Shown here: piece by piece, positions 1 through 8,166 of the stretch
Layout: each line of letters begins with the position of its first letter
How positions within the stretch are numbered: the stretch's first letter is position 1
From: Hyphomicrobiales bacterium
GTDB lineage: Bacteria > Pseudomonadota > Alphaproteobacteria > Rhizobiales > Xanthobacteraceae
Assembly: GCA_017305535.1 (NCBI GenBank)
Contig: JAFKKN010000004.1
Coordinates: 310,001 to 374,000, forward strand
Length of the DNA: 64,000 nt
Direction of reading: 5' to 3'
Notes under the pieces: model-generated
Seen by the model: the letters and a program-made list of their open reading frames with translations, nothing else
The model's database searches: none
What the model was told of the DNA's origin: nothing
Position numbers and translations under genes: made by a program

Positions 1-92
1 GTCATGGTGAGGCCGAGCGCCAGCAGCACCGGCGGCAACACGATGAGGCTGACGAAAGCAGCAATGAGCGGCGCAGGAAACAACTGTCGCAT
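1..92 (-). CDS. livM: Branched-chain amino acid ABC transporter permease, LivM type (N-terminal fragment, cut by window edge)
   Basis: Only the first 30 codons are inside the window. They begin with MRQLFPAPLIAAF and continue as one long hydrophobic stretch, as expected for the first membrane helix of a LivM permease. The ATG lies 3 bp after the stop of the LivH-type permease on the same strand, the usual livH-livM order. The identity rests mainly on that position, because too little protein is visible to test motifs. Confidence 0.6.
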   Translation of the reverse strand, partial: MRQLFPAPLIAAFVSLIVLPPVLLALGLTM

Positions 93-95
93 TGT

Positions 96-968
96 TTATT
101 GCTCCAGCCGCGTCATGCGTTCGCCGAACAAGCCGCGCGGCCGGAACAACAGCACCAGCAACATCAGCAGATAGATCGCGGCGGTGGAGGCCGCCGAATA
201 GCCGATGCCGACCATCACGCCCTTCACCAACCCGACCAGCAGTGCCGCGACGACGACGCCCCAGAACGAGCCGAGCCCGCCGATCACCACCACGACGAAA
301 GCCGGCGTGATGATTTCGTTGCCCATCGCCGGATGCACCGCGTAGATCGGCGCCAGCAACACACCCGCGAGACCCGCGAGCCCGATGCCCAGCGCCGCGA
401 CCGCCGCCATGTAAGGCTGCAACGAAATGCCGAGCGCGCCGACCATGTCCGGGTTCTGCACCCCGGCGCGCACCACGCGGCCGAACGGCGTCTTCTGCAA
501 CAGGAACCAGAGCCCGGCGACACAGGCGACCGCGATGCCGATCAACACCACGCGATAGAACGAATAGATGAAGCTGCCCACCACCACCTGCCCGCGCAGC
601 TCCTGCGGGATCGAATACGACAACGGCGGCGCACCGAAAATCATGCGTAGCGCCTGCTCCGCCACCATGGCGAGGCCGAAGGTGAGCAGCAGCGACAGGA
701 TCGGATCGGAGCGATAGAAGCGGCGAAACAACGTGCGCTCGATGACGATGCCGAGCAGCGCCACCAGCACCGGCGACAACACCAGCGCACCGCCGAAGCC
801 GAGATAGGGGGAGATCACCAGCGTCAGATACGCGCCGATGGCGAAGAACGCGCCATGCGCGAGGTTGACGATGCCGCCGAGCGAGAAGATCAGCGACAGA
901 CCGAGCGCGATCAGGAGATAATAGACGCCGTCTAGCAATCCGTTGAGGATCTGCTGCATCAGGAGCAT
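96..968 (-). CDS. livH: Branched-chain amino acid ABC transporter permease, LivH type
   Basis: Inner-membrane permease of a Liv/HAAT uptake system. The 290-residue product begins MLLMQQILNGLLDGVYYLL and shows the family signature IVNLAHGAFFAIGAYL near residues 35-50, followed by alternating hydrophobic helices and a C-terminal FRPRGLFGE, typical of LivH. The open frame extends 54 codons upstream, but that part is polar and unrelated, so I start at the ATG of MLLMQQ; an ATG three codons later (959) is equally possible, and neither has a strong Shine-Dalgarno. It follows the substrate-binding protein gene by about 120 bp and precedes livM by 3 bp. Confidence 0.88.
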   Translation of the reverse strand: MLLMQQILNGLLDGVYYLLIALGLSLIFSLGGIVNLAHGAFFAIGAYLTLVISPYLGFGGALVLSPVLVALLGIVIERTLFRRFYRSDPILSLLLTFGLAMVAEQALRMIFGAPPLSYSIPQELRGQVVVGSFIYSFYRVVLIGIAVACVAGLWFLLQKTPFGRVVRAGVQNPDMVGALGISLQPYMAAVAALGIGLAGLAGVLLAPIYAVHPAMGNEIITPAFVVVVIGGLGSFWGVVVAALLVGLVKGVMVGIGYSAASTAAIYLLMLLVLLFRPRGLFGERMTRLEQ

Positions 969-1086
969 GGACACGGCAAGGCCCTCGGCTGCGGCGGGAT
1001 AATAACGATGCACGCCGCAGGACGGCGCGGGCAAGAAAGGAATGACGGCCGGACGGGTCAGCGTCCGGCCGCAGTCAATGTCCCGA

Positions 1087-2343
1087 TCAGGTCGGGAATG
1101 TGCAGCTGTTTTCTTCCTTGGTCGCTGCAATCACTTCGAGACTTTCATCCGGGCCCGGCACCGGCGCACCCGAGGTGAAGATGTCCCACTGGTTCTTGAC
1201 CTGGTCGGCGGGCAGCGCCGTCACCGTATACATCTCGTGCATGAGTTGGTGGTCGGAGGCACGGAAGTAGCCTTCGCGCGTCTTGAGAAGATCGAACTTC
1301 GCGCCCTTCTCGAAGTGCTCGATGATCTTCGGCGATTCCAGCGACTTCAGATCGTTGATGGTCTGCGCCACGATCTTCATGGCGATGTAATCGCCCCACG
1401 CCTGGTTCTCCGGCGGCTTGTTGTATTTCTTGGTGAAGGCGCCGACGAAAGCCTTGGTGCCCGCGGTGTCGATCATGTGATGCCACACCACCGGCCAGGT
1501 GCCGACGAAGTTGCCCTTGCCCGCCGCCCAGGCCAGCGCGGTGTCGAAGCCGAAGCCGCCGACCGGGAATTTCAGGCCGAACTCGGCATATTGCTTGAGG
1601 AAGTTGGTGATCTGGTTGCCGGCGAGGTTGATCACCACGAGGTCCGGCTTGGCGTCGCGGATCTTCAAGAGATACGACGAGAAGTCGGCGGCGTCGGTGG
1701 GCACCAGATCGTCCCCGGCGAAATCGCCGCCGTTGGCCTGCATGAAGCGCTTCGATACTTTCAGGAGGTCGTGGCCGAAGGCGTAGTCTGCCGTCAGCGA
1801 GTACCACTTCTTGCCCTTCACCAGCCCGTCGCGCAGGAAGGCGCGGCCCGCCGTCTTCACGTACATCGAGTTCTGCGACTCGACATGAAACATGTAGCGC
1901 TTGCAATCCGAGCCGCGCAGCGCGTCGGAGTTGCCGCCGGTGTTGATGAACAGCGTCTTGTTGCGCTGGGCGACCTGCGCGATGGTGAGACACGAAGCCG
2001 AGGAAATCTCGCCGATGATGCAGGCGACCTTGTCGCGCTCGATCATGCGCTCCGCCTTGGTGGAAGCGGTTTGCGGATTGACCGAGTCTTCCTTGAGCAA
2101 CTCGATCTTGCGGCCCATCACGCCGCCCTTGGCGTTGATCTCCTCGACCGCGAGGTCGATGGCCATCACGCCGTATTCGCCGAGCGGCCCGAGGAACCCG
2201 GTGCGCGGCGTCAGGTGGCCGACGCGGATGACGTCGGACGATTGCGCCAGCAGCACCGACGGCGCGGCGACGGTGGACGCCAGCGCCAGCCCGCCTGCCG
2301 ATTGCAACAGGCGCCGGCGCGTGAACTGCGGAATCTCAGCCAT
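1087..2343 (-). CDS. ABC transporter periplasmic substrate-binding protein (branched-chain amino acid / HAAT family)
   Basis: Periplasmic receptor that should deliver ligand to the adjacent LivH/LivM permeases. The 418-residue protein begins MAEIPQFTRRRLLQSAGG, a twin-arginine-like signal with an Ala-rich core ending near AQSSD. The mature part has the type I periplasmic fold features VGHLTPRTGFLGPLG and INAKGGVMGRKIELL of LivJ-like receptors. The start is the ATG preceded by AGGGAAGGGAA; the open frame continues 21 codons upstream without family character. The ligand cannot be read from sequence: this family also binds amides, aromatic acids and other carboxylates. The ATP-binding subunits are not in the window, probably beyond its left edge. 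Confidence 0.88.
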   Translation of the reverse strand: MAEIPQFTRRRLLQSAGGLALASTVAAPSVLLAQSSDVIRVGHLTPRTGFLGPLGEYGVMAIDLAVEEINAKGGVMGRKIELLKEDSVNPQTASTKAERMIERDKVACIIGEISSASCLTIAQVAQRNKTLFINTGGNSDALRGSDCKRYMFHVESQNSMYVKTAGRAFLRDGLVKGKKWYSLTADYAFGHDLLKVSKRFMQANGGDFAGDDLVPTDAADFSSYLLKIRDAKPDLVVINLAGNQITNFLKQYAEFGLKFPVGGFGFDTALAWAAGKGNFVGTWPVVWHHMIDTAGTKAFVGAFTKKYNKPPENQAWGDYIAMKIVAQTINDLKSLESPKIIEHFEKGAKFDLLKTREGYFRASDHQLMHEMYTVTALPADQVKNQWDIFTSGAPVPGPDESLEVIAATKEENSCTFPT

Positions 2344-2547
2344 GAATGTTCCCTTCCCTGTGGTGGCCGCGCATCGGCGGCATCCTCGTCCCGCGGCGCG
2401 CACCATTCTTGGATGAGGTGCTTCTTGCCGTGATCTGTGATCACGGTTAGACTGACAAAAGTTACCTTGCTTGTCGAGTCCCGTTCTCGCACTTTGCGGC
2501 GTTTCCGCATCTCGGCGAGAACTTCAACGGGAGACACCATCTTGAAC

Positions 2548-3240
2548 ATGCCCGCCGCGCTGGTGCTGGAGGAGCCGCTGGAGCGGCTGACGCTGGGCGA
2601 GCGGGCCTATGCGCGGATCGCCGATCTGTTGATCTCCGGGCGCCTCGCCCCCGGCGAGAAGCTGTCGCTGCGCGGCGCGGCGGAGATCCTCGGCGTCTCG
2701 ATCATGCCGGTGCGCGCGGCGGTGTCGCGGCTCGTTGCCGACAGGGCGCTGGAGGTTGCCCCGAACCGCGCCATCCGCGTGCCGGTGATGTCGGCGGCGC
2801 AGTTTCGCGACATCACTGCCACCCGTATCGCCATCGAGGGCCATGCTGCCGCACTCGCCGCCGAGCACCGCGGCGAGGACGACCTTCCGGCGATCACCGC
2901 CGCCGAAGCGGCGATGCGCGCCGAAAGCCTGTCGGATACGCCGGACCTGCCGCTCGCGGTCGAGGTCAACAAGCAGTTTCACTTCGCGGTCTACGCGGCG
3001 GCGAAATCGCCGACGCTGGTCGGCATCATCCGCGCGCTGTGGCTCAAGGTCGGCCCCGTGATCAACCTCGACCTGCGCGAGAATCCCGAACGCATCTACA
3101 CCGGCGGCGCGGTCCGCTTCCACGCCGAGATACTCGACGCCATCGTCAAGCGCGATCCGGAGAAGGCACGCGCCGGCATCGCCGCCGACATCAAGGGCGC
3201 ATCGGACTTCATCCTGTCCCGCGGCAACCTGCCGGATTAG
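2548..3240 (+). CDS. GntR-family transcriptional regulator (FadR/FCD subfamily)
   Basis: DNA-binding regulator of 230 residues. The N-terminal winged helix-turn-helix is visible in ARIADLLISGRLAPGEKLSL and LGVSIMPVRAAVSRL, the GntR recognition helix signature. The C-terminal half is an all-helical FCD ligand domain with KQFHFAVYAAA and VRFHAEILDAI carrying the histidines expected to bind a metal or carboxylate. It is divergent from the Liv-type transporter, so control of that operon is a reasonable inference. A TTG two codons upstream (2542) has better spacing from GGGAG at 2529-2533 and may be the true start. Confidence 0.85.
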   Translation: MPAALVLEEPLERLTLGERAYARIADLLISGRLAPGEKLSLRGAAEILGVSIMPVRAAVSRLVADRALEVAPNRAIRVPVMSAAQFRDITATRIAIEGHAAALAAEHRGEDDLPAITAAEAAMRAESLSDTPDLPLAVEVNKQFHFAVYAAAKSPTLVGIIRALWLKVGPVINLDLRENPERIYTGGAVRFHAEILDAIVKRDPEKARAGIAADIKGASDFILSRGNLPD

Positions 3241-3295
3241 AGCGAGGTGAATCAAACGCCAGCATCGTGATCGACGGATTCGCAGCGCGAAAGCC

Positions 3296-3414
3296 GTCGT
3301 CCCCGCGCAGGCGGGGACCCATACGCCGCAGCGGTTCGGCTCCATCACCGAGGCAAGTTTATTTTGTAAGAACAAACGCCAGGGGTTCTGGGTCCCCGCC
3401 TGCGCGGGGATGAC
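3296..3414. repeat. Family A paired palindromic repeat, copy A1
   Basis: Two inverted 26-bp arms, at 3296-3321 and 3389-3414, flank a 67-bp spacer. Each arm is itself a GC palindrome built on CCCCGCGCAGGCGGGG. The spacer has CCGCAGCGGTTCGGCTCC next to the left arm and CGCCAGGGG next to the right arm; the same spacer pieces recur in the other copies. It lies between the GntR gene and the SDR gene. The organisation resembles REP doublets (REPIN-type elements); no transposase is nearby. Confidence 0.85.
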
Positions 3415-3490
3415 GCCGAGAGTTTGTTTCAATCAGATACAAAAGACGTCGTCGCTACATCTGCCAGACTAAACCATTTCGGAGTTACCT

Positions 3491-4267
3491 ATGGATCTCG
3501 ACATCAAGGGTTTGCGCGTTCTCGTCACCGCCGGCGCCAATGGCATCGGCCTTGCCATCGCACAGGCCTTTGCCCGCGAAGGCGCGCGCGTGCACGTCTG
3601 CGACGTCGACGACGCCGGGCTCGACGCGCTGCGCAAGAGCGATGCGACGATCTCGACCAGTCACTGCGACGTCGCCGACCGCGCGGCGGTGGCGACGTTA
3701 TTCGAGGACGCCAAGCGCACGCTCGGCGGCCTCGACGTGCTGGTGAACAACGCCGGCATCGCCGGTCCTACCGCGAAAGTGGACGAGATGCACCCGGAAG
3801 ACTGGGACCGCTGCCTCGCGATCTGCCTCACCGGGCAGTTCAACTGCGCGCGGCTCGCGGTGCCACTGTTGCGGCAGAGCAGGAACGCCTCCATCGTCAA
3901 CATCTCGTCGGCGGCGGGCCGGCTCGGCTTTGCGATGCGCAGCCCGTATGCGGCGGCGAAATGGGGCGTGATCGGCTTCACCAAGTCGCTGTCGATCGAA
4001 CTCGGGCCGGACAATATCCGCGTCAACGCGATTTTGCCGGGCCTCGTCGCCGGCGACCGCCAGCGTCGCGTGCTGGAAGCCAAGGCGCAGCAGCGCGGCC
4101 TGTCCTACGCCGAGATGGAGAAGATCGCGTTCTCCTATACGTCGATCAAGGACTACGTGACGCCGCAGCAACTCGCCGACCAGATCGTGTTCATGTGCAG
4201 CCCGCGCGGCAAGACCATTTCCGGTCAGGCAATCTCGATCTGCGGCGACACCCAGATGCTGGGATAG
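3491..4267 (+). CDS. Short-chain dehydrogenase/reductase (SDR) family oxidoreductase
   Basis: Cytoplasmic NAD(P)-dependent oxidoreductase of 258 residues, a normal classical SDR length. The cofactor loop is TAGANGIG at residues 13-20 (TGxxxGxG with Ala for the first Gly), followed by NNAGIAG near 86-92, the catalytic Ser in NISSAAG near 140, and YAAAK with Tyr153 and Lys157. An acidic pair, CDVDD after strand 2, suggests NAD over NADP. The C-terminal sequence SGQAISICGDTQML matches the usual SDR ending SGQ.i..dGG. The substrate is unknown; the nearby GntR regulator and carboxylate-type transporter hint at a small catabolic cluster. Confidence 0.88.
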   Translation: MDLDIKGLRVLVTAGANGIGLAIAQAFAREGARVHVCDVDDAGLDALRKSDATISTSHCDVADRAAVATLFEDAKRTLGGLDVLVNNAGIAGPTAKVDEMHPEDWDRCLAICLTGQFNCARLAVPLLRQSRNASIVNISSAAGRLGFAMRSPYAAAKWGVIGFTKSLSIELGPDNIRVNAILPGLVAGDRQRRVLEAKAQQRGLSYAEMEKIAFSYTSIKDYVTPQQLADQIVFMCSPRGKTISGQAISICGDTQMLG

Positions 4268-4354
4268 TTTTCCGGCATTGCGCGGCCGCAACGATTCCGG
4301 GCGGCGAAGGGTGTAGTGATATCCGCGATCGATCCGTCCGTTCGAGGAACTGCC

Positions 4355-4888
4355 ATGTCATCCCTCGCAAGCAAACCATCAACCGCAAGCAAGGTCGCCG
4401 CCATCGTCGGTGGTGACGGCACACCCACGCAGGCGTTGCTGAGCGACGCCGTCGCGGCGTGGCGCGCGGCAGGCGTCAAGGTCGGCGGCGTGATCGCCGA
4501 AACCCACGGCATCCCCGACCGCACCTGCGGCGCCGGACTGCTGCGCGATATCGCCTCGGGCAAACCCTACAAGATTTATTTCCTCACCGCGCCCAGCAAC
4601 ACCGCGTGCCATCTCGACGTCGCCGGCGTCGAGGCCGCCGGCGACGGGCTGCTGGATCAACTCAAGGACAGCGACGTCATCGTGCTCAGCAAGTTTGGCA
4701 AGCTGGAGGCGATGCATCAGGGCCTTGCCTCGGTATTCGACGCCGCGCGCGCGGCCGGCAAGCCGATCCTGACTACGGTGTCTGAGAAACAGCGCGACGC
4801 CTGGCGCGCCTACGCCCCCGACGCGGCAACGCTGCCGCCCGACGCCCGTGCCTTGCAGGCATGGTGGCAGAGCGTGCAAGAACAGTGA
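4355..4888 (+). CDS. DUF2478 family protein
   Basis: A 177-residue soluble protein. Visible features are a nucleotide-binding-like start, VAAIVGGDGTPTQALL, then GAGLLRDIASG, and the conserved DUF2478 segment SDVIVLSKFGKLEAMHQGL followed by AGKPILTTVSE. Members are often found beside molybdate transport genes, but no biochemical role is established to my knowledge. The start is the ATG with GAGGAA seven bases upstream; the frame runs 13 codons further up without an RBS. A second, diverged member of the same family is encoded at 33880-34440, and a ModE-type regulator lies at about 36.6 kb. Confidence 0.72.
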   Translation: MSSLASKPSTASKVAAIVGGDGTPTQALLSDAVAAWRAAGVKVGGVIAETHGIPDRTCGAGLLRDIASGKPYKIYFLTAPSNTACHLDVAGVEAAGDGLLDQLKDSDVIVLSKFGKLEAMHQGLASVFDAARAAGKPILTTVSEKQRDAWRAYAPDAATLPPDARALQAWWQSVQEQ

Positions 4889-4941
4889 GAAACATTCGTC
4901 ACGCGAATATTCCCGCCGCAATTAGGCAAAAACTCTCCTCA

Positions 4942-5068
4942 CGTCATGGCCGGGCATAGCCGTTCGAAGGACGGCGTCGCTTCCGCTTGCCTATGTCCCG
5001 GCCATCCACGTCTCTTTCGCCGCCATCCCATCAAGACGTGGATGGCCGGAATAAATCCGGCCATGACG
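4942..5068. repeat. Family B palindromic repeat, copy B1 (long form)
   Basis: Starts CGTCATGGCCGGGCATAGCC and ends ATAAATCCGGCCATGACG, so the ends are inverted repeats. The interior pair CCGGCCATCCACGTCT and AGACGTGGATGGCCGG forms a second stem. The left side carries the extra arm CGTTCGAAGGACGGCGTCGC that defines the long (about 125 bp) form. It sits between convergent genes. Confidence 0.85.
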
Positions 5069-5125
5069 CGTTGATAGTCGGTGACCATGTTCGAGCGGCT
5101 GCTTTTACAGGGGCCTCCAAAAATC

Positions 5126-5548
5126 TTACGGACAGGTCGGCAGCGCGCAGTTCACCATCCACGGCGTGCCGAACTTGTCGGTGCACATGCCGAAGAAACG
5201 CGCGAAGAAGGTCGGGCCGGCCGGCATCGGCACGTTGCCGCCGTCCGCCAGCGCCTTGAAAATGCGCTCGGCTTCCGCCGCGTCGTCATAGTTCAGGCAG
5301 ACCGCGGACCCTTGCGGCTTCTGGAAATGCTCGCGCGGCGAGTCGCTCGCCATCAGGCTGAAATCGCCGATCCGCATGAAGGCATGCATCACCTTGCCCT
5401 TCATGCCATCACCCATCGCGCATTGCGCCTCGGTCGGCGCTTGCTCGGTGTGCATGATCGCTTCGATCTTGCCGCCGAGCGTCTTCTCGTAAAACCTGAA
5501 CGCTTCTTCGCAGTTGCCGTCGAAGAACAGATAGGGGTTCAGCATCAT
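5126..5548 (-). CDS. VOC superfamily protein, PhnB/glyoxalase-like
   Basis: Small 140-residue protein beginning MMLNPYLFFDGNCEEAFRFY, the hallmark of the PhnB-like subgroup of the vicinal oxygen chelate fold. It continues with KVMHAFMRIGDFSLMASD and ends PFFARFFGMCTDKFGTPW-like (TFFARFFGMCTDKFGTPWMV), again typical. The start is supported by AGGAGA six bases upstream of the first of two consecutive ATGs. PhnB-like proteins are commonly annotated as 3-demethylubiquinone methyltransferase-like, but this is not a methyltransferase fold; the real substrate is unknown. It is a stand-alone gene between convergent and divergent neighbours. Confidence 0.85.
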   Translation of the reverse strand: MMLNPYLFFDGNCEEAFRFYEKTLGGKIEAIMHTEQAPTEAQCAMGDGMKGKVMHAFMRIGDFSLMASDSPREHFQKPQGSAVCLNYDDAAEAERIFKALADGGNVPMPAGPTFFARFFGMCTDKFGTPWMVNCALPTCP

Positions 5549-5870
5549 GGGGCTTCTCCTAGGTTGAGGAAGAACGTCGCCGTCACCGCATCAACGCCGC
5601 TCCGGTGACGTCATTGTGACGGGCGCTGTGATCCAAGGACGAACAGGATGGCGGCATCCCGACAGCACCGCGCAATATTTTTTGATTCATTGTTTTAGCG
5701 GCGGAAAATCCAGACCCGAGCGGCATCCGATTGATCCTCGCGCCTCCCCTCCCGCCCCCTGCGGCGCTTCGCCATGGGGACGTCGCGGAAAACCTGCGAT
5801 CTGTTAAGCTGATCGAAACCCTATCGGGGCCTCCTGAAAAGAGACAGATTTTCGACATAGGGATGACGGG
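5549..5870. other. Intergenic region between VOC gene and lytic transglycosylase gene
   Basis: This 320-base stretch separates two divergent genes and should carry both promoters. It holds an AT-rich patch near 5680-5700 (CAATATTTTTTGATTCATTG) and a GC-rich run of short C tracts at 5745-5765. I see no convincing ORF, terminator or repeat-family member. The short open frame inside it lacks an RBS and has biased composition. Confidence 0.5.
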
Positions 5871-7286
5871 ATGCGAATGACGAACCCAGCGATGCGCGGA
5901 CGACGGCTGATCGACGGAGTGGCGGGCGCAATGCTCGCGGCACTGGCGATGCCCGGCGTCGCGGTGGCGCAGGGCGTCACCGCCAGCAACGGCCCCCTCT
6001 CCTTCTTCGACAATATCTTTACCGGCTCGATCACCCACAGTGCACCGACGCAGCGCGCGCCGGCGCAAAGCCCGGCCTCAAGCTCGGCGGCCTTGCCGTG
6101 GAGCGGCGAGGACGGCGCGTCCGGCAATCCGCTGATGACGGCGGCGGCGATCCGGCAGGCGGCAGCGAATTTCCCGAATTGCGTCGCCGGGATGTGGCCT
6201 GACGCGGCAAGGCGCGGCGTCTCGCGCGACAGCTTCGAACGCTACACGGCAGGGCTTTCGCCCGACCTGAGGCTGATGGACCTGATGGACTCGCAGCCCG
6301 AATTCACCAAGGCGATCTGGGACTATCTCGATATTCTCGTCAGCGACACCCGCATCGCGCGCGGCCGCGAGATCCTGGCGCAATACAAGCCGCAATTCGA
6401 CGCGATGGAGCGCGCCTACGGCGTCGACCGCTATATCGTCGCCTCGATCTGGGGCATCGAGTCGAATTACGGCACCCAAGGCGGCGACCGCAGCGTGGTG
6501 AACTCCACCGCAACGCTCGCCTGCGTCGGCCGCCGTCAGGCTTACTTCAAGGATGAATTCCTCTCGGCGCTGGAAATCCTGCATCACGGCGACGTGCGGC
6601 CCGAGCATCTCAAGGGGTCATGGGCCGGCGCGTTCGGCGGCACGCAATTCATGCCGACCTCGTTCAAGCGCTATGCGGTGGACTTCGACGGCGACGGCCG
6701 CCGCGACGTCGTCGACAATCCCACCGACCTGATCGCCTCCACCGCCAACAACCTCAAGAAGGACGGCTGGCAGAGCGGCAAGACATGGGGCTACGAGGTC
6801 GCGGTACCGAAGGGCTTCAACTACATGCTGGCGGATCGCGGAAAGAGCATGACGCTGGCGCAGTGGCAGCACCTCGGCGTGACGCGGCCCGGCGGCAAAG
6901 CGTTCCCGCACGCGAGCGACAAGGCTTATTTGCTGGCGCCGGCAGGCGCCGAAGGTCCCGGCTTCCTGATGCTGCAAAACTTCCGCGTCATCATGAAATA
7001 CAATCCGGCGGAAGCCTACGCGCTGGCCATCGGCCACTTCGCCGACCGTCTGCGCGGCGGACAGCCGTTCGTGCAGCCGTGGCCGCGGCAGGAGCGCGTG
7101 CTGTCGCGCGCCGAGCGGCTGGAATTGCAGCAGTTGCTCGCGCAACGCGGCTTCTATCGCGGCACGCCGGACGGCCAGATCGGAAGCATGACCCGCGAAG
7201 CGCTACGCGGTTTCCAGGCCTCCATCGGCACCGCCGCCGACGGCTTTGCCTCGTCGGACGTGCTGGACCGGCTGCGGGGTCGGTGA
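5871..7286 (+). CDS. Lytic murein transglycosylase, MltB/SLT_2 family, with C-terminal peptidoglycan-binding domain
   Basis: Cleaves the MurNAc-GlcNAc bond of peptidoglycan to give 1,6-anhydro ends, acting in the periplasm. The 471-residue protein has a signal peptide (hydrophobic core near residues 20-36 ending GVAVAQG), an SLT_2 catalytic domain with the active Glu in YIVASIWGIESNYGTQGGDR, the family signatures SWAGAFGGTQFMPTSFKRYA and FDGDGRRDV, and a C-terminal PG_binding_1 domain (RLELQQLLAQRGFYRGTPDG then TREALRGFQ). An N-terminal linker of about 60 residues after the signal is low complexity. No lipobox is visible, so it is likely soluble periplasmic. It is not in an obvious operon. 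Confidence 0.92.
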   Translation: MRMTNPAMRGRRLIDGVAGAMLAALAMPGVAVAQGVTASNGPLSFFDNIFTGSITHSAPTQRAPAQSPASSSAALPWSGEDGASGNPLMTAAAIRQAAANFPNCVAGMWPDAARRGVSRDSFERYTAGLSPDLRLMDLMDSQPEFTKAIWDYLDILVSDTRIARGREILAQYKPQFDAMERAYGVDRYIVASIWGIESNYGTQGGDRSVVNSTATLACVGRRQAYFKDEFLSALEILHHGDVRPEHLKGSWAGAFGGTQFMPTSFKRYAVDFDGDGRRDVVDNPTDLIASTANNLKKDGWQSGKTWGYEVAVPKGFNYMLADRGKSMTLAQWQHLGVTRPGGKAFPHASDKAYLLAPAGAEGPGFLMLQNFRVIMKYNPAEAYALAIGHFADRLRGGQPFVQPWPRQERVLSRAERLELQQLLAQRGFYRGTPDGQIGSMTREALRGFQASIGTAADGFASSDVLDRLRGR

Positions 7287-7312
7287 GGCACATCAGTCTC
7301 CCCACCCACCGA

Positions 7313-8010
7313 GTCGTCCCCACGCAGGCGGGGATCCATAACCCGTAGCCTGGGTTGTTACTAACAAACTCGCGCTGATTGATAGCTGGCCCTTAGGGGT
7401 AAGTGTGGAATCTTTGGCTCGTCCTTGAGGTTTGCCTCCTATTTCTATAGTTCGGGGCAAGCCTTCGAAGAAATTTTCGATATGACCACAAAGGCTCGTC
7501 CCCGCCATCGTTCGAGAAGGTCGATGTAGGATATGCCAAAGCGCTTTTTTCGCTTCAAACCCGACTGGCAAAAGTTTGACGTGTCCGCAGCCAATCTTCA
7601 GTCGTTGCCTGCATGGAAGAAATGGTCTGCGATTGCCTGCCTTAGCATCTGCGTATTTCTGGGACCGGTCGCCATCTATCACAATGGACTAATATCTATC
7701 TCGCGGTTCGGAATAACTCAGTCGGTCGCGCTATCAGACCAACCTATACTATTCTTTGCCATGATCGCGATCTTCGAGATCATCGCTGTCTTCTTCCTCG
7801 TCGGATGGGTGACTATCCTGTTCTTCTATAAGCCGTTTAGGTCTGACTCCTAGTTCGCATTCTGACCGCACCCTCAACGAGCAGAAAGACCCTGCAATCT
7901 CGATACCGGTGAGGATCATCGAGTCAGCGACTCCAAATTTGGGCTAACGACTTGCAGTTGATAGAGCCGAACCGCTGCGGAGTCTGGATCCCCGCCTGCG
8001 CGGGGACGAC
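7313..8010. repeat. Family A paired repeat, copy A2, expanded by an internal insert of about 580 bp
   Basis: The left arm (7313-7338) and right arm (7985-8010) are inverted family A palindromes, with extra matching flanks (CCCACCCACCGAGTCGTC and its near inverse GACGACTCCTTTGGTGGGG). Next to the arms lie the usual spacer pieces: AACCCGTAGCCTGGGTTG on the left, and GAGCCGAACCGCTGCGG on the right, almost identical to copy A1 read in reverse. Other units have a spacer of about 67-85 bp; here it is 646 bp and contains a small ORF. CTAAC occurs at both presumed insert borders (7361-7365 and 7944-7948). Confidence 0.75.
7533..7853 (+). CDS. Hypothetical small membrane protein (cargo of expanded repeat unit)
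   Basis: A 106-residue protein I do not recognise. It has a basic, aromatic N-terminus (MPKRFFRFKPDWQKF), a first membrane helix around residues 32-50 (WSAIACLSICVFLGPVAIY) and a second around 74-98 (ILFFAMIAIFEIIAVFFLVG), with a short charged tail. Base composition and codon use are visibly more AT-rich than in the neighbours. The ribosome binding site is poor (TAGGAT directly before ATG), so expression is uncertain. Its position inside a family A repeat unit suggests acquired DNA. No partner gene is present. Confidence 0.5.
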   Translation: MPKRFFRFKPDWQKFDVSAANLQSLPAWKKWSAIACLSICVFLGPVAIYHNGLISISRFGITQSVALSDQPILFFAMIAIFEIIAVFFLVGWVTILFFYKPFRSDS

Positions 8011-8166
8011 TCCTTTGGTGGGGCGAACTCACCTGCAAAACGAATGTTCGGTCAGTCTCGCGGATGATGCCGTCACTTGACTCTCTCGACGCCGAAGCGC
8101 ATGAGCGAGGCATGACGCGCGCGATTTCCATGGCCAACAAACGTGCCGCCCTTTTCGGGGCGGGCC

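Noticed and set aside
3296-3414. CRISPR-like array from recurring GC palindromes
   Set aside because: The repeats are dispersed singly or in pairs over tens of kilobases, without regular spacers or cas genes.
5616-5807. 63-codon frame before the lytic transglycosylase gene
   Set aside because: There is no ribosome site, the sequence is rich in Pro/Ser/Arg and Cys without pattern, and the region is the expected promoter.
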